In this document: positions 17,491 through 24,042 of the stretch, piece by piece
Layout: each line of letters opens with the position of its first letter
How positions within the stretch are numbered: the first letter of the stretch is position 1
Assembly (NCBI RefSeq): GCF_021531655.1
Contig: NZ_JADYUF010000020.1
Coordinates: 1-60,257, forward strand
Source: Leyella stercorea
GTDB taxonomy: Bacteria; Bacteroidota; Bacteroidia; Bacteroidales; Bacteroidaceae
Length of the DNA stretch: 60,257 bases
Reading direction: 5' to 3'
The notes under the pieces: generated by a model
Database searches by the model: none
What the model saw: only the letters and a program-made list of their open reading frames with translations
Told to the model about the DNA's origin: nothing
Program-made: the position numbers and the translations under genes

Positions 17491-18192
17491 ATGATTTATT
17501 CAAAAGAAGTAGACAACATGTGCGTTGTCGCAAAGGGTCCTAACCACGGACCGGCTCCAATTCCTGAAGAGGGAAAATGGATTTATGCCAAGGAGATTAA
17601 GGATATTTCTGGTTATACTCACGGTGTGGGTTGGTGTGCTCCTCAGCAGGGTGCTTGCAAGCTGTCTTTGAACGTAAAGGACGGCGTTATCCAGGAGGCT
17701 CTTGTTGAGACTATCGGTTGCACCGGTATGACTCACTCAGCAGCTATGGCTTCTGAGATTCTCCCCGGCAAGACAATCCTCGAGGCTCTGAATACTGACC
17801 TCGTTTGCGACGCTATCAATACAGCTATGCGCGAGCTTTTCCTCCAGATCGTTTACGGACGTACACAGAGTGCTTTCTCTGAGGGCGGTCTCGTTATCGG
17901 TGCTGGTCTTGAGGACCTCGGCAAGGGTCTTCGCTCACAGACAGGTACTCTCTACGGTACAGTAGCTAAGGGTACACGTTACTTGGAGCTCACAGAGGGC
18001 TACATCACACGTCAGTTCCTCGACAAGGACAACCAGGTTTGCGGTTATGAGTATGTTCACCTCGGCAAGATGATGGAAGCCATCAAGAACGGTATGGACG
18101 CTAACGAGGCTGTGAAGAAGTTCACTGGCTCTTACGGTCGTACAACTGCTGAGCAGGGTGTTGTTAAAGCAATTGATCCACGTAAAGAATAA
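17491..18192 (+). CDS. NifU/IscU-like Fe-S scaffold-type protein
   Basis: A 233-residue protein with an IscU/NifU-N-like N-terminal half. Conserved cysteines lie in GWCAPQQGACKLS, ETIGCTGMTHSAAMASEI and DLVCDAIN; the IGCTGM segment resembles the second cysteine site of IscU-type scaffolds. It is followed 17 bp later by the GGGtGRT gene; in Bacteroidales these two genes are a recurrent pair of unknown function. A role in assembling or carrying an Fe-S cluster for its partner is an inference. Codon use is extremely biased, so it is probably abundant. Confidence 0.8.
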   Translation: MIYSKEVDNMCVVAKGPNHGPAPIPEEGKWIYAKEIKDISGYTHGVGWCAPQQGACKLSLNVKDGVIQEALVETIGCTGMTHSAAMASEILPGKTILEALNTDLVCDAINTAMRELFLQIVYGRTQSAFSEGGLVIGAGLEDLGKGLRSQTGTLYGTVAKGTRYLELTEGYITRQFLDKDNQVCGYEYVHLGKMMEAIKNGMDANEAVKKFTGSYGRTTAEQGVVKAIDPRKE

Positions 18193-18209
18193 TAAGGAGA
18201 TATACAACT

Positions 18210-19223
18210 ATGATTAGAAAAGTAAGTTACGAAAGTCAGGAGCGCCGCGAGGCTCAGGTTCTTGCCGCTCTCAACGCTGAGGGAATCAAGAGCCTTGAAG
18301 AGGCTAACGAGATTTGCGAAGCTGTAGGTGTTGATCCTTATCAGATGTGTGAGGACACACAGCGTATCTGCTTCGAGAACGCAAAGTGGGCATATGTTGC
18401 AGGTGCTGCCATCGCTATCAAGCGTGGCGTTAAGACAGCTGCTGATGCTGCTGAGGCTATCGGTGTAGGTTTGCAGGCATTCTGCATCCCAGGTTCTGTA
18501 GCTGATGACCGTAAGGTAGGTCTTGGCCATGGTAACCTCGCTGCTCGTCTGCTCCGCGAGGACACACAGTGCTTCGCTTTCTTGGCAGGTCACGAGTCAT
18601 TCGCTGCTGCTGAGGGTGCTATCAAGATTGCTGAGATGGCTAACAAGGTTCGTAAGAACCCTCTGCGCGTTATCCTCAACGGTCTTGGCAAGGATGCTGC
18701 TCAGATCATCAGCCGTATCAACGGTTTCACATACGTTAAGACAGAGTTCGACTACTACACAGGTGAGTTGAAGGTTGTTGACCGCATCGCTTACTCAGAC
18801 GGTCCCCGTGCTAAGGTTAACTGCTACGGTGCCAACGACGTTCGCGAGGGTGTAGCAATCAACTGGAGCGAGGACGTAGACGTATCAATCACTGGTAACT
18901 CAACCAACCCGACACGTTTCCAGCACCCGGTAGCTGGTACATACAAGAAGGAGCGTATCCTCGCCGGTAAGCCTTACTTCTCAGTAGCTTCAGGTGGTGG
19001 TACAGGCCGTACATTGCACCCGGATAACATGGCTGCAGGTCCTGCTTCTTACGGTATGACTGATACCCTCGGTCGTATGCACTCTGACGCTCAGTTCGCA
19101 GGTTCTTCTTCAGTTCCTGCTCACGTAGAGATGATGGGCTTCCTCGGTATGGGTAATAACCCGATGGTAGGTGCTTCTGTAGCTATCGCCGTGGCTATCG
19201 ACCTCGCACTGAACAAGAAGTAA
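18210..19223 (+). CDS. GGGtGRT family protein
   Basis: A 337-residue protein named after the ASGGGTGRTLHPDN motif near residue 260. The family has no assigned reaction; the glycine-rich loop could bind a nucleotide or phosphate. A conserved stretch EEANEICEAVGVDPYQMCEDTQRICF lies near residue 30-55, written here only as a pattern of Cys/Glu-rich helices around 18290-18370. It is in an operon with the NifU-like gene and ends at the terminator 19257-19297. Its last 149 bp are present again at 20377-20525 after the RhuM gene, so this 3' end is an insertion site. Codon bias is very strong. Confidence 0.85.
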   Translation: MIRKVSYESQERREAQVLAALNAEGIKSLEEANEICEAVGVDPYQMCEDTQRICFENAKWAYVAGAAIAIKRGVKTAADAAEAIGVGLQAFCIPGSVADDRKVGLGHGNLAARLLREDTQCFAFLAGHESFAAAEGAIKIAEMANKVRKNPLRVILNGLGKDAAQIISRINGFTYVKTEFDYYTGELKVVDRIAYSDGPRAKVNCYGANDVREGVAINWSEDVDVSITGNSTNPTRFQHPVAGTYKKERILAGKPYFSVASGGGTGRTLHPDNMAAGPASYGMTDTLGRMHSDAQFAGSSSVPAHVEMMGFLGMGNNPMVGASVAIAVAIDLALNKK

Positions 19224-19225
19224 TT
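19077..19225 (+). repeat. 149-bp direct repeat, left copy (3' end of GGGtGRT gene)
   Basis: Bases 19077-19225 recur at 20377-20525 exactly 1300 bp away with a single mismatch (19193 region, gtggct versus gttgct). The copy contains the last 48 codons and the TAA of the GGGtGRT gene. Confidence 0.95.
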
Positions 19226-19234
19226 CTTCGCTCT

Positions 19235-19297
19235 TAGCGAGATTCTAAAATAATAAAGGCTCCCATAGTCCGCAAGGATTATGGGAGCCTTTTTTGT
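19235..19297 (+). terminator. Terminator after GGGtGRT gene (repeat family copy 1)
   Basis: AAAGGCTCCCATA...TATGGGAGCCTTTTTT is a strong intrinsic terminator. Bases 19235-19293 are identical to 23558-23616 on the far side of the island. Confidence 0.9.
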
Positions 19298-19339
19298 TAT
19301 TTAACTTGAAAAACGCAGTCGGTTTCAAAAGAAAAGCTA

Positions 19340-19347
19340 TATATTTG
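19340..19347 (+). promoter_or_regulatory. Likely -7 box of the RhuM gene
   Basis: TATATTTG lies 17 bp before the ATG at 19365; the -33 element is weak. Confidence 0.45.
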
Positions 19348-19364
19348 CATATTATTATATTATT

Positions 19365-20387
19365 ATGGATAAAGGGCAATTTTTATTATATCAAACTCCT
19401 GACGGCGATTCAAGGATAGAGGTGAAGCTGCAAAACGATACCGTTTGGCTCTCGCTTGACCAGATGGCAGAGTTGTTTCAGCGTAACAAGTCCACTATCT
19501 CACGACATATAAAGAATGTGTTAGAGGATGGAGAACTTGACGAAAAAGAGGTTGTTGCATTTTTTGCAACAACCACTAAGCATGGTGCCATAACAGGAAA
19601 GGTACAAGAGCATCAAGTTACTTTCTACAACCTCGACATGATTATCAGCGTTGGTTATCGTGTGCATTCCTATCGTGGCGTTCAGTTTCGTATATGGGCA
19701 ACCAAGGTACTGAAGGAGTATATAGTAAAAGGCTTCGCCATTAACGATGACCTGTTGAAGAGAGCTGGAGGTGGCAACTATTTTGACGAACTGCTTGCAA
19801 GAATACGTGACATCCGCTCCAGTGAAAAGGTATTCTATCGCAAGGTGTTGGAGATTTACGCCCTAAGTATCGACTATGACCCACGAGTAGAAATGACACA
19901 AAAGTTCTTCAAGACAGTACAGAACAAGATGCACTATTCGGTTCATGGTCATACGGCGGCGGAAATAATATACGAGAGAGCCGATGCTGAGAAAGACTTT
20001 ATGGGACTTACAACGTGGTCTGGAGCTATGCCGTCAAAACCAGAAGCAGAAATAGCCAAAAACTACCTCACCCACGAAGAAGTAAAGTCCTTGAACCGCA
20101 TCGTGAGCCTATATCTTGACTTCGCCGAAATGCAAGCCGAGGAACACCGCCCTATGTATATGAAGGACTGGATTAATATTCTCGATGACTTCCTCCGTAT
20201 CTCCCGAAAAGACATCCTCACTCATGCAGGCAAAATCTCCGCCAAGCTCGCCAAAGAGAAAGCCGACCATGAATACGACAAATTCAAGGAACGTACCAAG
20301 AACAACCTCTCGCCTGTAGAGATTCACTTCTTGGAGAACTTTGAGCGTGAACAGAAAAGGTTGATGGGAGGAGACAATGCACTCTGA
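19365..20387 (+). CDS. rhuM: RhuM-family virulence-like protein
   Basis: A 340-residue protein of the RhuM family (first described in a Salmonella pathogenicity island). The N-terminal region DTVWLSLDQMAELFQRNKST is a helix-turn-helix-like segment, and YRVHSYRGVQFRIWATKVLKEYI is the conserved KilA/Bro-like core. The molecular function is not established; such genes are common on mobile islands and some resemble DNA-binding parts of toxin modules. The last codons (NAL-stop) fall inside the 149-bp repeat copied from the GGGtGRT gene, so its C-terminus was made by the insertion. A diverged fragment of another copy is at 23284-23409. Confidence 0.88.
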   Translation: MDKGQFLLYQTPDGDSRIEVKLQNDTVWLSLDQMAELFQRNKSTISRHIKNVLEDGELDEKEVVAFFATTTKHGAITGKVQEHQVTFYNLDMIISVGYRVHSYRGVQFRIWATKVLKEYIVKGFAINDDLLKRAGGGNYFDELLARIRDIRSSEKVFYRKVLEIYALSIDYDPRVEMTQKFFKTVQNKMHYSVHGHTAAEIIYERADAEKDFMGLTTWSGAMPSKPEAEIAKNYLTHEEVKSLNRIVSLYLDFAEMQAEEHRPMYMKDWINILDDFLRISRKDILTHAGKISAKLAKEKADHEYDKFKERTKNNLSPVEIHFLENFEREQKRLMGGDNAL

Positions 20388-20525
20388 CGCTCAGTTCGCA
20401 GGTTCTTCTTCAGTTCCTGCTCACGTAGAGATGATGGGCTTCCTCGGTATGGGTAATAACCCGATGGTAGGTGCTTCTGTAGCTATCGCCGTTGCTATCG
20501 ACCTCGCACTGAACAAGAAGTAATT
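20377..20525 (+). repeat. 149-bp direct repeat, right copy
   Basis: Second copy of the GGGtGRT gene 3' end, one mismatch to 19077-19225. It is not attached to a reading frame of its own and starts inside the last three codons of the RhuM gene. Confidence 0.95.
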
Positions 20526-20540
20526 GATAGTCTTATCAGT

Positions 20541-20590
20541 TTAAAATAATAAATCCTCCATAGTCCGGCTGCGGATTATGAAGGATTTTT
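20541..20590 (+). terminator. Terminator of the same family, diverged (copy 2)
   Basis: AATCCTCCATAGTCCG...CGGATTATGAAGGATTTTT keeps the layout and the loop of the terminator at 19257 but has a changed outer stem with compensating bases. Confidence 0.75.
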
Positions 20591-20625
20591 CTGTAAATAG
20601 GAGGGGAGGTTTGCCTAAAAGTCAT

Positions 20626-21744
20626 TCATTTGCCACCTTTTACTCTATTACAGTTGCGGCAAAGCATTTGGCAGTTTTCTGCTATGGTAGTACCACCTTC
20701 ATGCCATGGTTTTATATGGTCAGCTTCCATTTCTTCCAACTCGAAGTGCTTGCCGCAATGCGGACAAATGCCTTTTTGGCGTTCATAAGCCTCTCTTTTT
20801 TGTTTTTTGTCGAAGGTGCGAAAACTAAGATCGCGTAGGTCGTTACTCAATACATAACGGTAAATGCCCGATTTCTTCATTATCTCGTCATCTTCCATGA
20901 GGTCATGTATCTGCTGTTCAAGTTTGTCTGTGTTGTAATCTTCACTGCCGAACTCATCAAACATCTCGCCCCAATCAAGTCCCTTCATCTCCTTGCGGTA
21001 TTTGGTGAAAGTAGATTTTACCCATGTTATGACCTGCATGTAGTAGGCCCACAGCTTGTAGGCGTTATGGTCGTACTGATGTATTGCCATATATTTGTCA
21101 ACAGGTGTGGTGTCTGCTATACCGTCATGGCGTGCCGCCCATTTCAAGGCGGTTTCCAAGTACGCCTGCTCCTCTAATTTTCCTGTCATATAGTCACTGC
21201 CTATCTTGTATGCCGCGCATCCATGCTTGCTGAAGTAGCGGCGTGCGTCTGTAACGAAAGGTCCTACATACACGGCGTTTCTCAACTCTTGGTCAAGCAG
21301 ACGCTCACCTGCTATGTTGATGACACGAAACCAGTCGAGTTTCTCTTTGTCTGTGCCTGTGCAGAAATACACTGTCAACTCGTAGTTGAGAAAATGCTGT
21401 TTTTCTTTATCAGTGAGATTGTCGAAATATAACACGGGACGGTCTTTGTCGACAATGTTGAAGGCATGTTGGAAGTATTCGCAGATGGACAGTGTGCGTT
21501 GCTGTCCGTCTATCATTTCATAACTACCATCCCCTACAACGCTCCAATACATTATGTTGAGCGGAAAGCCTTTCAATATAGTTTCTATAACGGCTTGCTG
21601 CTGTTTCAAGTCGTAGCGAAACTCACGCTGGTAGGGTGGGCGTATGTTCAGTTTGCCATGGTAACCATAAACTCCATTATTGGGGTCGTTGGTGTAACCG
21701 GATATAAGGTCGCGTATTGCGATTGATTTTAGTTCGATGTTCAT
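20626..21744 (-). CDS. DUF262 domain protein with C-terminal HNH nuclease
   Basis: A 372-residue protein. The N-terminal ParB-like DUF262 (GmrS-type) domain shows PPYQREFRYD and the YEMIDGQQRTLSI motif near residues 75-90; in GmrSD this DGQQR motif belongs to a nucleotide-hydrolysing site. The C-terminus has an HNH nuclease: CPHCGKHFELEEMEADHIKP followed by ENCQMLCRNCNRVKG, with four zinc-binding Cys. It lies 25 bp downstream of an EcoRI-type adenine methylase, so the pair looks like a modification-linked restriction or anti-phage module in the island. Whether it cuts unmodified or modified DNA cannot be told from sequence. Confidence 0.88.
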   Translation of the reverse strand: MNIELKSIAIRDLISGYTNDPNNGVYGYHGKLNIRPPYQREFRYDLKQQQAVIETILKGFPLNIMYWSVVGDGSYEMIDGQQRTLSICEYFQHAFNIVDKDRPVLYFDNLTDKEKQHFLNYELTVYFCTGTDKEKLDWFRVINIAGERLLDQELRNAVYVGPFVTDARRYFSKHGCAAYKIGSDYMTGKLEEQAYLETALKWAARHDGIADTTPVDKYMAIHQYDHNAYKLWAYYMQVITWVKSTFTKYRKEMKGLDWGEMFDEFGSEDYNTDKLEQQIHDLMEDDEIMKKSGIYRYVLSNDLRDLSFRTFDKKQKREAYERQKGICPHCGKHFELEEMEADHIKPWHEGGTTIAENCQMLCRNCNRVKGGK

Positions 21745-21769
21745 AAGTTGAATTTTATGGTGCGATAAA

Positions 21770-22810
21770 TCATGCTCTTTTTCTTATTAGTATTCTGGCA
21801 TAGCAACCAATGAGCTTACCTTTGTCATTACGATAGCACAATTTGCCTTTGCGAAAAGTCTTGTCCTCACGGAATAATGCGGCACATTGTTCTGCCGTCA
21901 GATTAGCGCTAACTCCACATTCCACGCCAAGCTCTCCACCATTGCCTATGCCTATTATCTCGAATTGGTCGGGATTGTATTTGTCCATGAATGTAATTGG
22001 TACTCCCATTACGCCATCATAATCACAAGGAATCAACTCCGTCTTAGAAACCTCAATGGCATCATAATTGATGTATCGAGGATATTCTTCGGGAGTATAG
22101 CTTTTGTATAGGATGAGGTTTTCGTGGCGTTCTTTGTAATCGAGGTTGGTGAACCAAGTTACGCCAGAAACTCTAATCATACCTTTCCTGTGGTCTCCAG
22201 CAGTAGCAGTATCCTCATACACAGAAATAAAATGTCCGGCGTTTCCTTTGAACCCAAATCCAAGCCACATTTTATTTCCTTTTATCAAAGGAAAAATTTC
22301 TTTATATGACAAAGCATTTTGATGTCCAATTATCAAGAACTTTTTTTCATATTCCATCAACTGCCCTATATATTCCCTAAACAACGAGAAGGGCGGATTG
22401 GTAACCACAATATCAGCCTCTTTCAGCAACTCAATACATTCCTTGCTGCGAAAGTCGCCGTCGCCTTTAAGTGGCTTTACCCCTATTTCCTCAGCATCGG
22501 GGATACTGTTACCGTTTTTGTCGCCTTCATAAACGAGATACACAGCCTGCTCACTTTGGTTTTGGCTGAATAGGTCCATGTCTTGATTCTTGTAGCAAGT
22601 GGTTATGAGTTTCTTCAATCCAAGAAACTCGAAGTTGTAGGCGAAATAAGTGAAGAAGTTGCTAACGCGAGGGTCATCGCAGTTGCACAGCACCGTCTTG
22701 CCGCGAAAATGCTCACGATAATGGCGTAGTTCGTTATTGATGTCCTCAAGTTGGGTGTAGAATTCGTCTTTCTTGGCAGCTTTTGCCCTGTCTATGCTTC
22801 TTTTTGCCAT
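21770..22810 (-). CDS. Adenine-specific DNA methyltransferase, EcoRI family
   Basis: A 346-residue enzyme of the M.EcoRI type. It begins KKDEFYTQLEDINNELRHY, a family hallmark, and carries VTNPPFSLFREYI, the NPPF catalytic motif for N6-adenine methylation. Start ATG 22810; the frame upstream of it has no support. It is followed by the DUF262-HNH gene with a 25-bp gap. No EcoRI-like endonuclease is present, so the HNH protein is the candidate partner. GAATTC specificity is suggested by the family but not proven. A long, strongly structured region precedes the gene (22835-23181). Confidence 0.9.
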   Translation of the reverse strand: MAKRSIDRAKAAKKDEFYTQLEDINNELRHYREHFRGKTVLCNCDDPRVSNFFTYFAYNFEFLGLKKLITTCYKNQDMDLFSQNQSEQAVYLVYEGDKNGNSIPDAEEIGVKPLKGDGDFRSKECIELLKEADIVVTNPPFSLFREYIGQLMEYEKKFLIIGHQNALSYKEIFPLIKGNKMWLGFGFKGNAGHFISVYEDTATAGDHRKGMIRVSGVTWFTNLDYKERHENLILYKSYTPEEYPRYINYDAIEVSKTELIPCDYDGVMGVPITFMDKYNPDQFEIIGIGNGGELGVECGVSANLTAEQCAALFREDKTFRKGKLCYRNDKGKLIGCYARILIRKRA

Positions 22811-22834
22811 AAACGTATAAGATTGATAGTTATG

Positions 22835-23194
22835 TGAGTTAGGAGCACGAACTATCAATCACGCCAAGACGCAAAAAGGGCGTGATGCTCCTTATTGCGT
22901 TCAGCTATGAGGCAGCCTCGGAATGGAAACCTCAGTCTACTAATTAAGAATACACCACGCCTATTGCAAGATGCATTTCTATTACATAGTAGACTAAGGC
23001 ACACCATACCGAATGCCTTATCACAATTATTTCTATTACGTTATTTCCATCCAATAAGTTTCCGAGGCTTTTGGCTGAACGCGAAATAATAGCGAATGCT
23101 TTGTTTTTTACCAACGATGTCATGTGCAATGTCGTTGTGTGCCATGCTTTTTAGAGCCAATGACCAACAATACTTTGCCATAAATGCAAAGTTA
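22835..23194 (-). ncRNA. Structured leader or ncRNA upstream of the EcoRI-type methylase
   Basis: TAACTTTG on the minus strand (23187-23194) gives a promoter about 370 bp ahead of the methylase. The transcript can fold as nested arms: 22897-22905 with 23074-23082 (GCGTTCAGC/GCTGAACGC), 22916-22923 with 23060-23067, 22925-22929 with 23044-23048, and inside these two hairpins, 22934-22942/22987-22995 and 22996-23001/23014-23019. Next to the gene ATCACGCC/GGCGTGAT forms a further hairpin with an extended AGGAGCA/TGCTCCT stem. No reverse transcriptase is present, so it is not a retron. I do not recognise the family. Confidence 0.5.
23041..23181 (-). CDS. Possible 46-residue leader peptide
   Basis: An ATG lies about 6 nt after the TAACTTTG box and opens 46 codons with a basic C-terminus (...KPRKLIGWK). 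It would be translated from a leaderless transcript and its end overlaps the outer arms of the structured region, so it could be a leader peptide for the methylase operon. I know no homologue, and it may be chance. Confidence 0.25.
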   Translation of the reverse strand: MAKYCWSLALKSMAHNDIAHDIVGKKQSIRYYFAFSQKPRKLIGWK

Positions 23195-23283
23195 CGAAAT
23201 AAAGATGAAAATATGGCTTTATCAGCTTTGAAAAATCAGATAAAAACTATAGAATTTGTATTCTAAAATAAAGTATTGCTCAC

Positions 23284-23409
23284 GTTGAAGAGGGCTGTAG
23301 GCGGCAATTACTTTGACGAGATACTTGCAAGAATACGTGACATCCGCTCCAGTGAAAAGGTGTTCTATCGCAAGGTGTTGGAGATTTATGCCCTAAGTCT
23401 CGATTATGA
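23284..23409 (+). pseudogene. Fragment of a RhuM-family gene
   Basis: These 126 bp align without gaps to 19754-19879 of the RhuM gene with roughly one mismatch in ten (for example GGCGGCAATTAC versus GGTGGCAACTAT). The fragment has no start and runs into unrelated DNA. The divergence shows it came from a different RhuM copy and not from a recent duplication. Confidence 0.85.
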
Positions 23410-23411
23410 AT

Positions 23412-23490
23412 ACGTTATCATAACCCGATGATAACGTTATCGTTGGCAGATGAATACGTATTCGTATTAGGAGACAGATACAAGCGTATC
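23412..23490. repeat. Cluster of three palindromes
   Basis: ACGTTATCAT/ATGATAACGT (23412-23437, 6-bp loop), GAATACGTATTC (23452-23463) and GATAC/GTATC (23477-23490) follow one another right after the RhuM fragment. They could be protein binding sites or the remains of an element end. Confidence 0.5.
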
Positions 23491-23557
23491 AGAATAAGTA
23501 ACAGTTCAGAATTACCTTAAATATATAGGAGAAGGGTGTGTCGAAACTCATATCTCG

Positions 23558-23617
23558 TAGCGAGATTCTAAAATAATAAAGGCTCCCATAGTCCGCAAGG
23601 ATTATGGGAGCCTTTTG
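23558..23617. terminator. Terminator repeat (copy 3) at the right island edge
   Basis: 59 bp identical to 19235-19293, including the GGCTCCCATA...TATGGGAGCC stem. It now separates the island from the FMN-binding gene and is probably the original terminator of the GGGtGRT gene or its duplicate. Confidence 0.9.
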
Positions 23618-23637
23618 TATTTATACAATTTGTTGGC

Positions 23638-24024
23638 TTATTTATTTTCCTTATAATATTTCAGTCCGCCCTTGACGTTCTCAATGAGTGCTTTTGATGA
23701 ATAGGTGGCACCGCTCACGCCGTCCACTTTCATTGTTGAGGCTTCGTTTACGGTCTTACCAATGAACTTCTTTAGCAATTCTTCAGCATTTGCATATACC
23801 GAAGGTGTCTCATGATTGGGCAGCGACTCTATCTTCGTTATTTTGTTGCCCTTGATGTATATCTTTACTGGAGTCTTGCCCTGATAGCCACGAGCCTTAA
23901 CGATTGACGATGTATTGACAATGGCTGTGCCCTTGCTATACTTTATTACGTCCTTGGCAACTCCTGCGCCCATAAGAGCGAAGGCAAATGCAGCAACGGT
24001 GAAGGAAAAAATAAATTGCTTCAT
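23638..24024 (-). CDS. Exported FMN-binding domain protein
   Basis: A 128-residue protein with a signal peptide (about residues 1-22) and one FMN_bind domain. DGVSGATYSSKALI near residue 100 is the flavinylation motif, in which a Thr or Ser takes FMN through a phosphodiester bond (added by ApbE, which is not in this window). Such domains carry electrons in the periplasm, as in Rnf/Nqr subunits and fumarate-reductase-like enzymes. It lies 18 bp downstream of nadB in the same direction, so the two are probably co-transcribed; an electron link to the aspartate oxidase is attractive but the two proteins are predicted to be on different sides of the membrane. Confidence 0.88.
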   Translation of the reverse strand: MKQFIFSFTVAAFAFALMGAGVAKDVIKYSKGTAIVNTSSIVKARGYQGKTPVKIYIKGNKITKIESLPNHETPSVYANAEELLKKFIGKTVNEASTMKVDGVSGATYSSKALIENVKGGLKYYKENK

Positions 24025-24042
24025 AGTTCAACTCTCAATTAT

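Noticed and set aside
22895..23129. Retron msr-msd in the structured region
   Set aside because: No reverse transcriptase gene in the neighbourhood and no priming G or a1/a2 arrangement that I can see.
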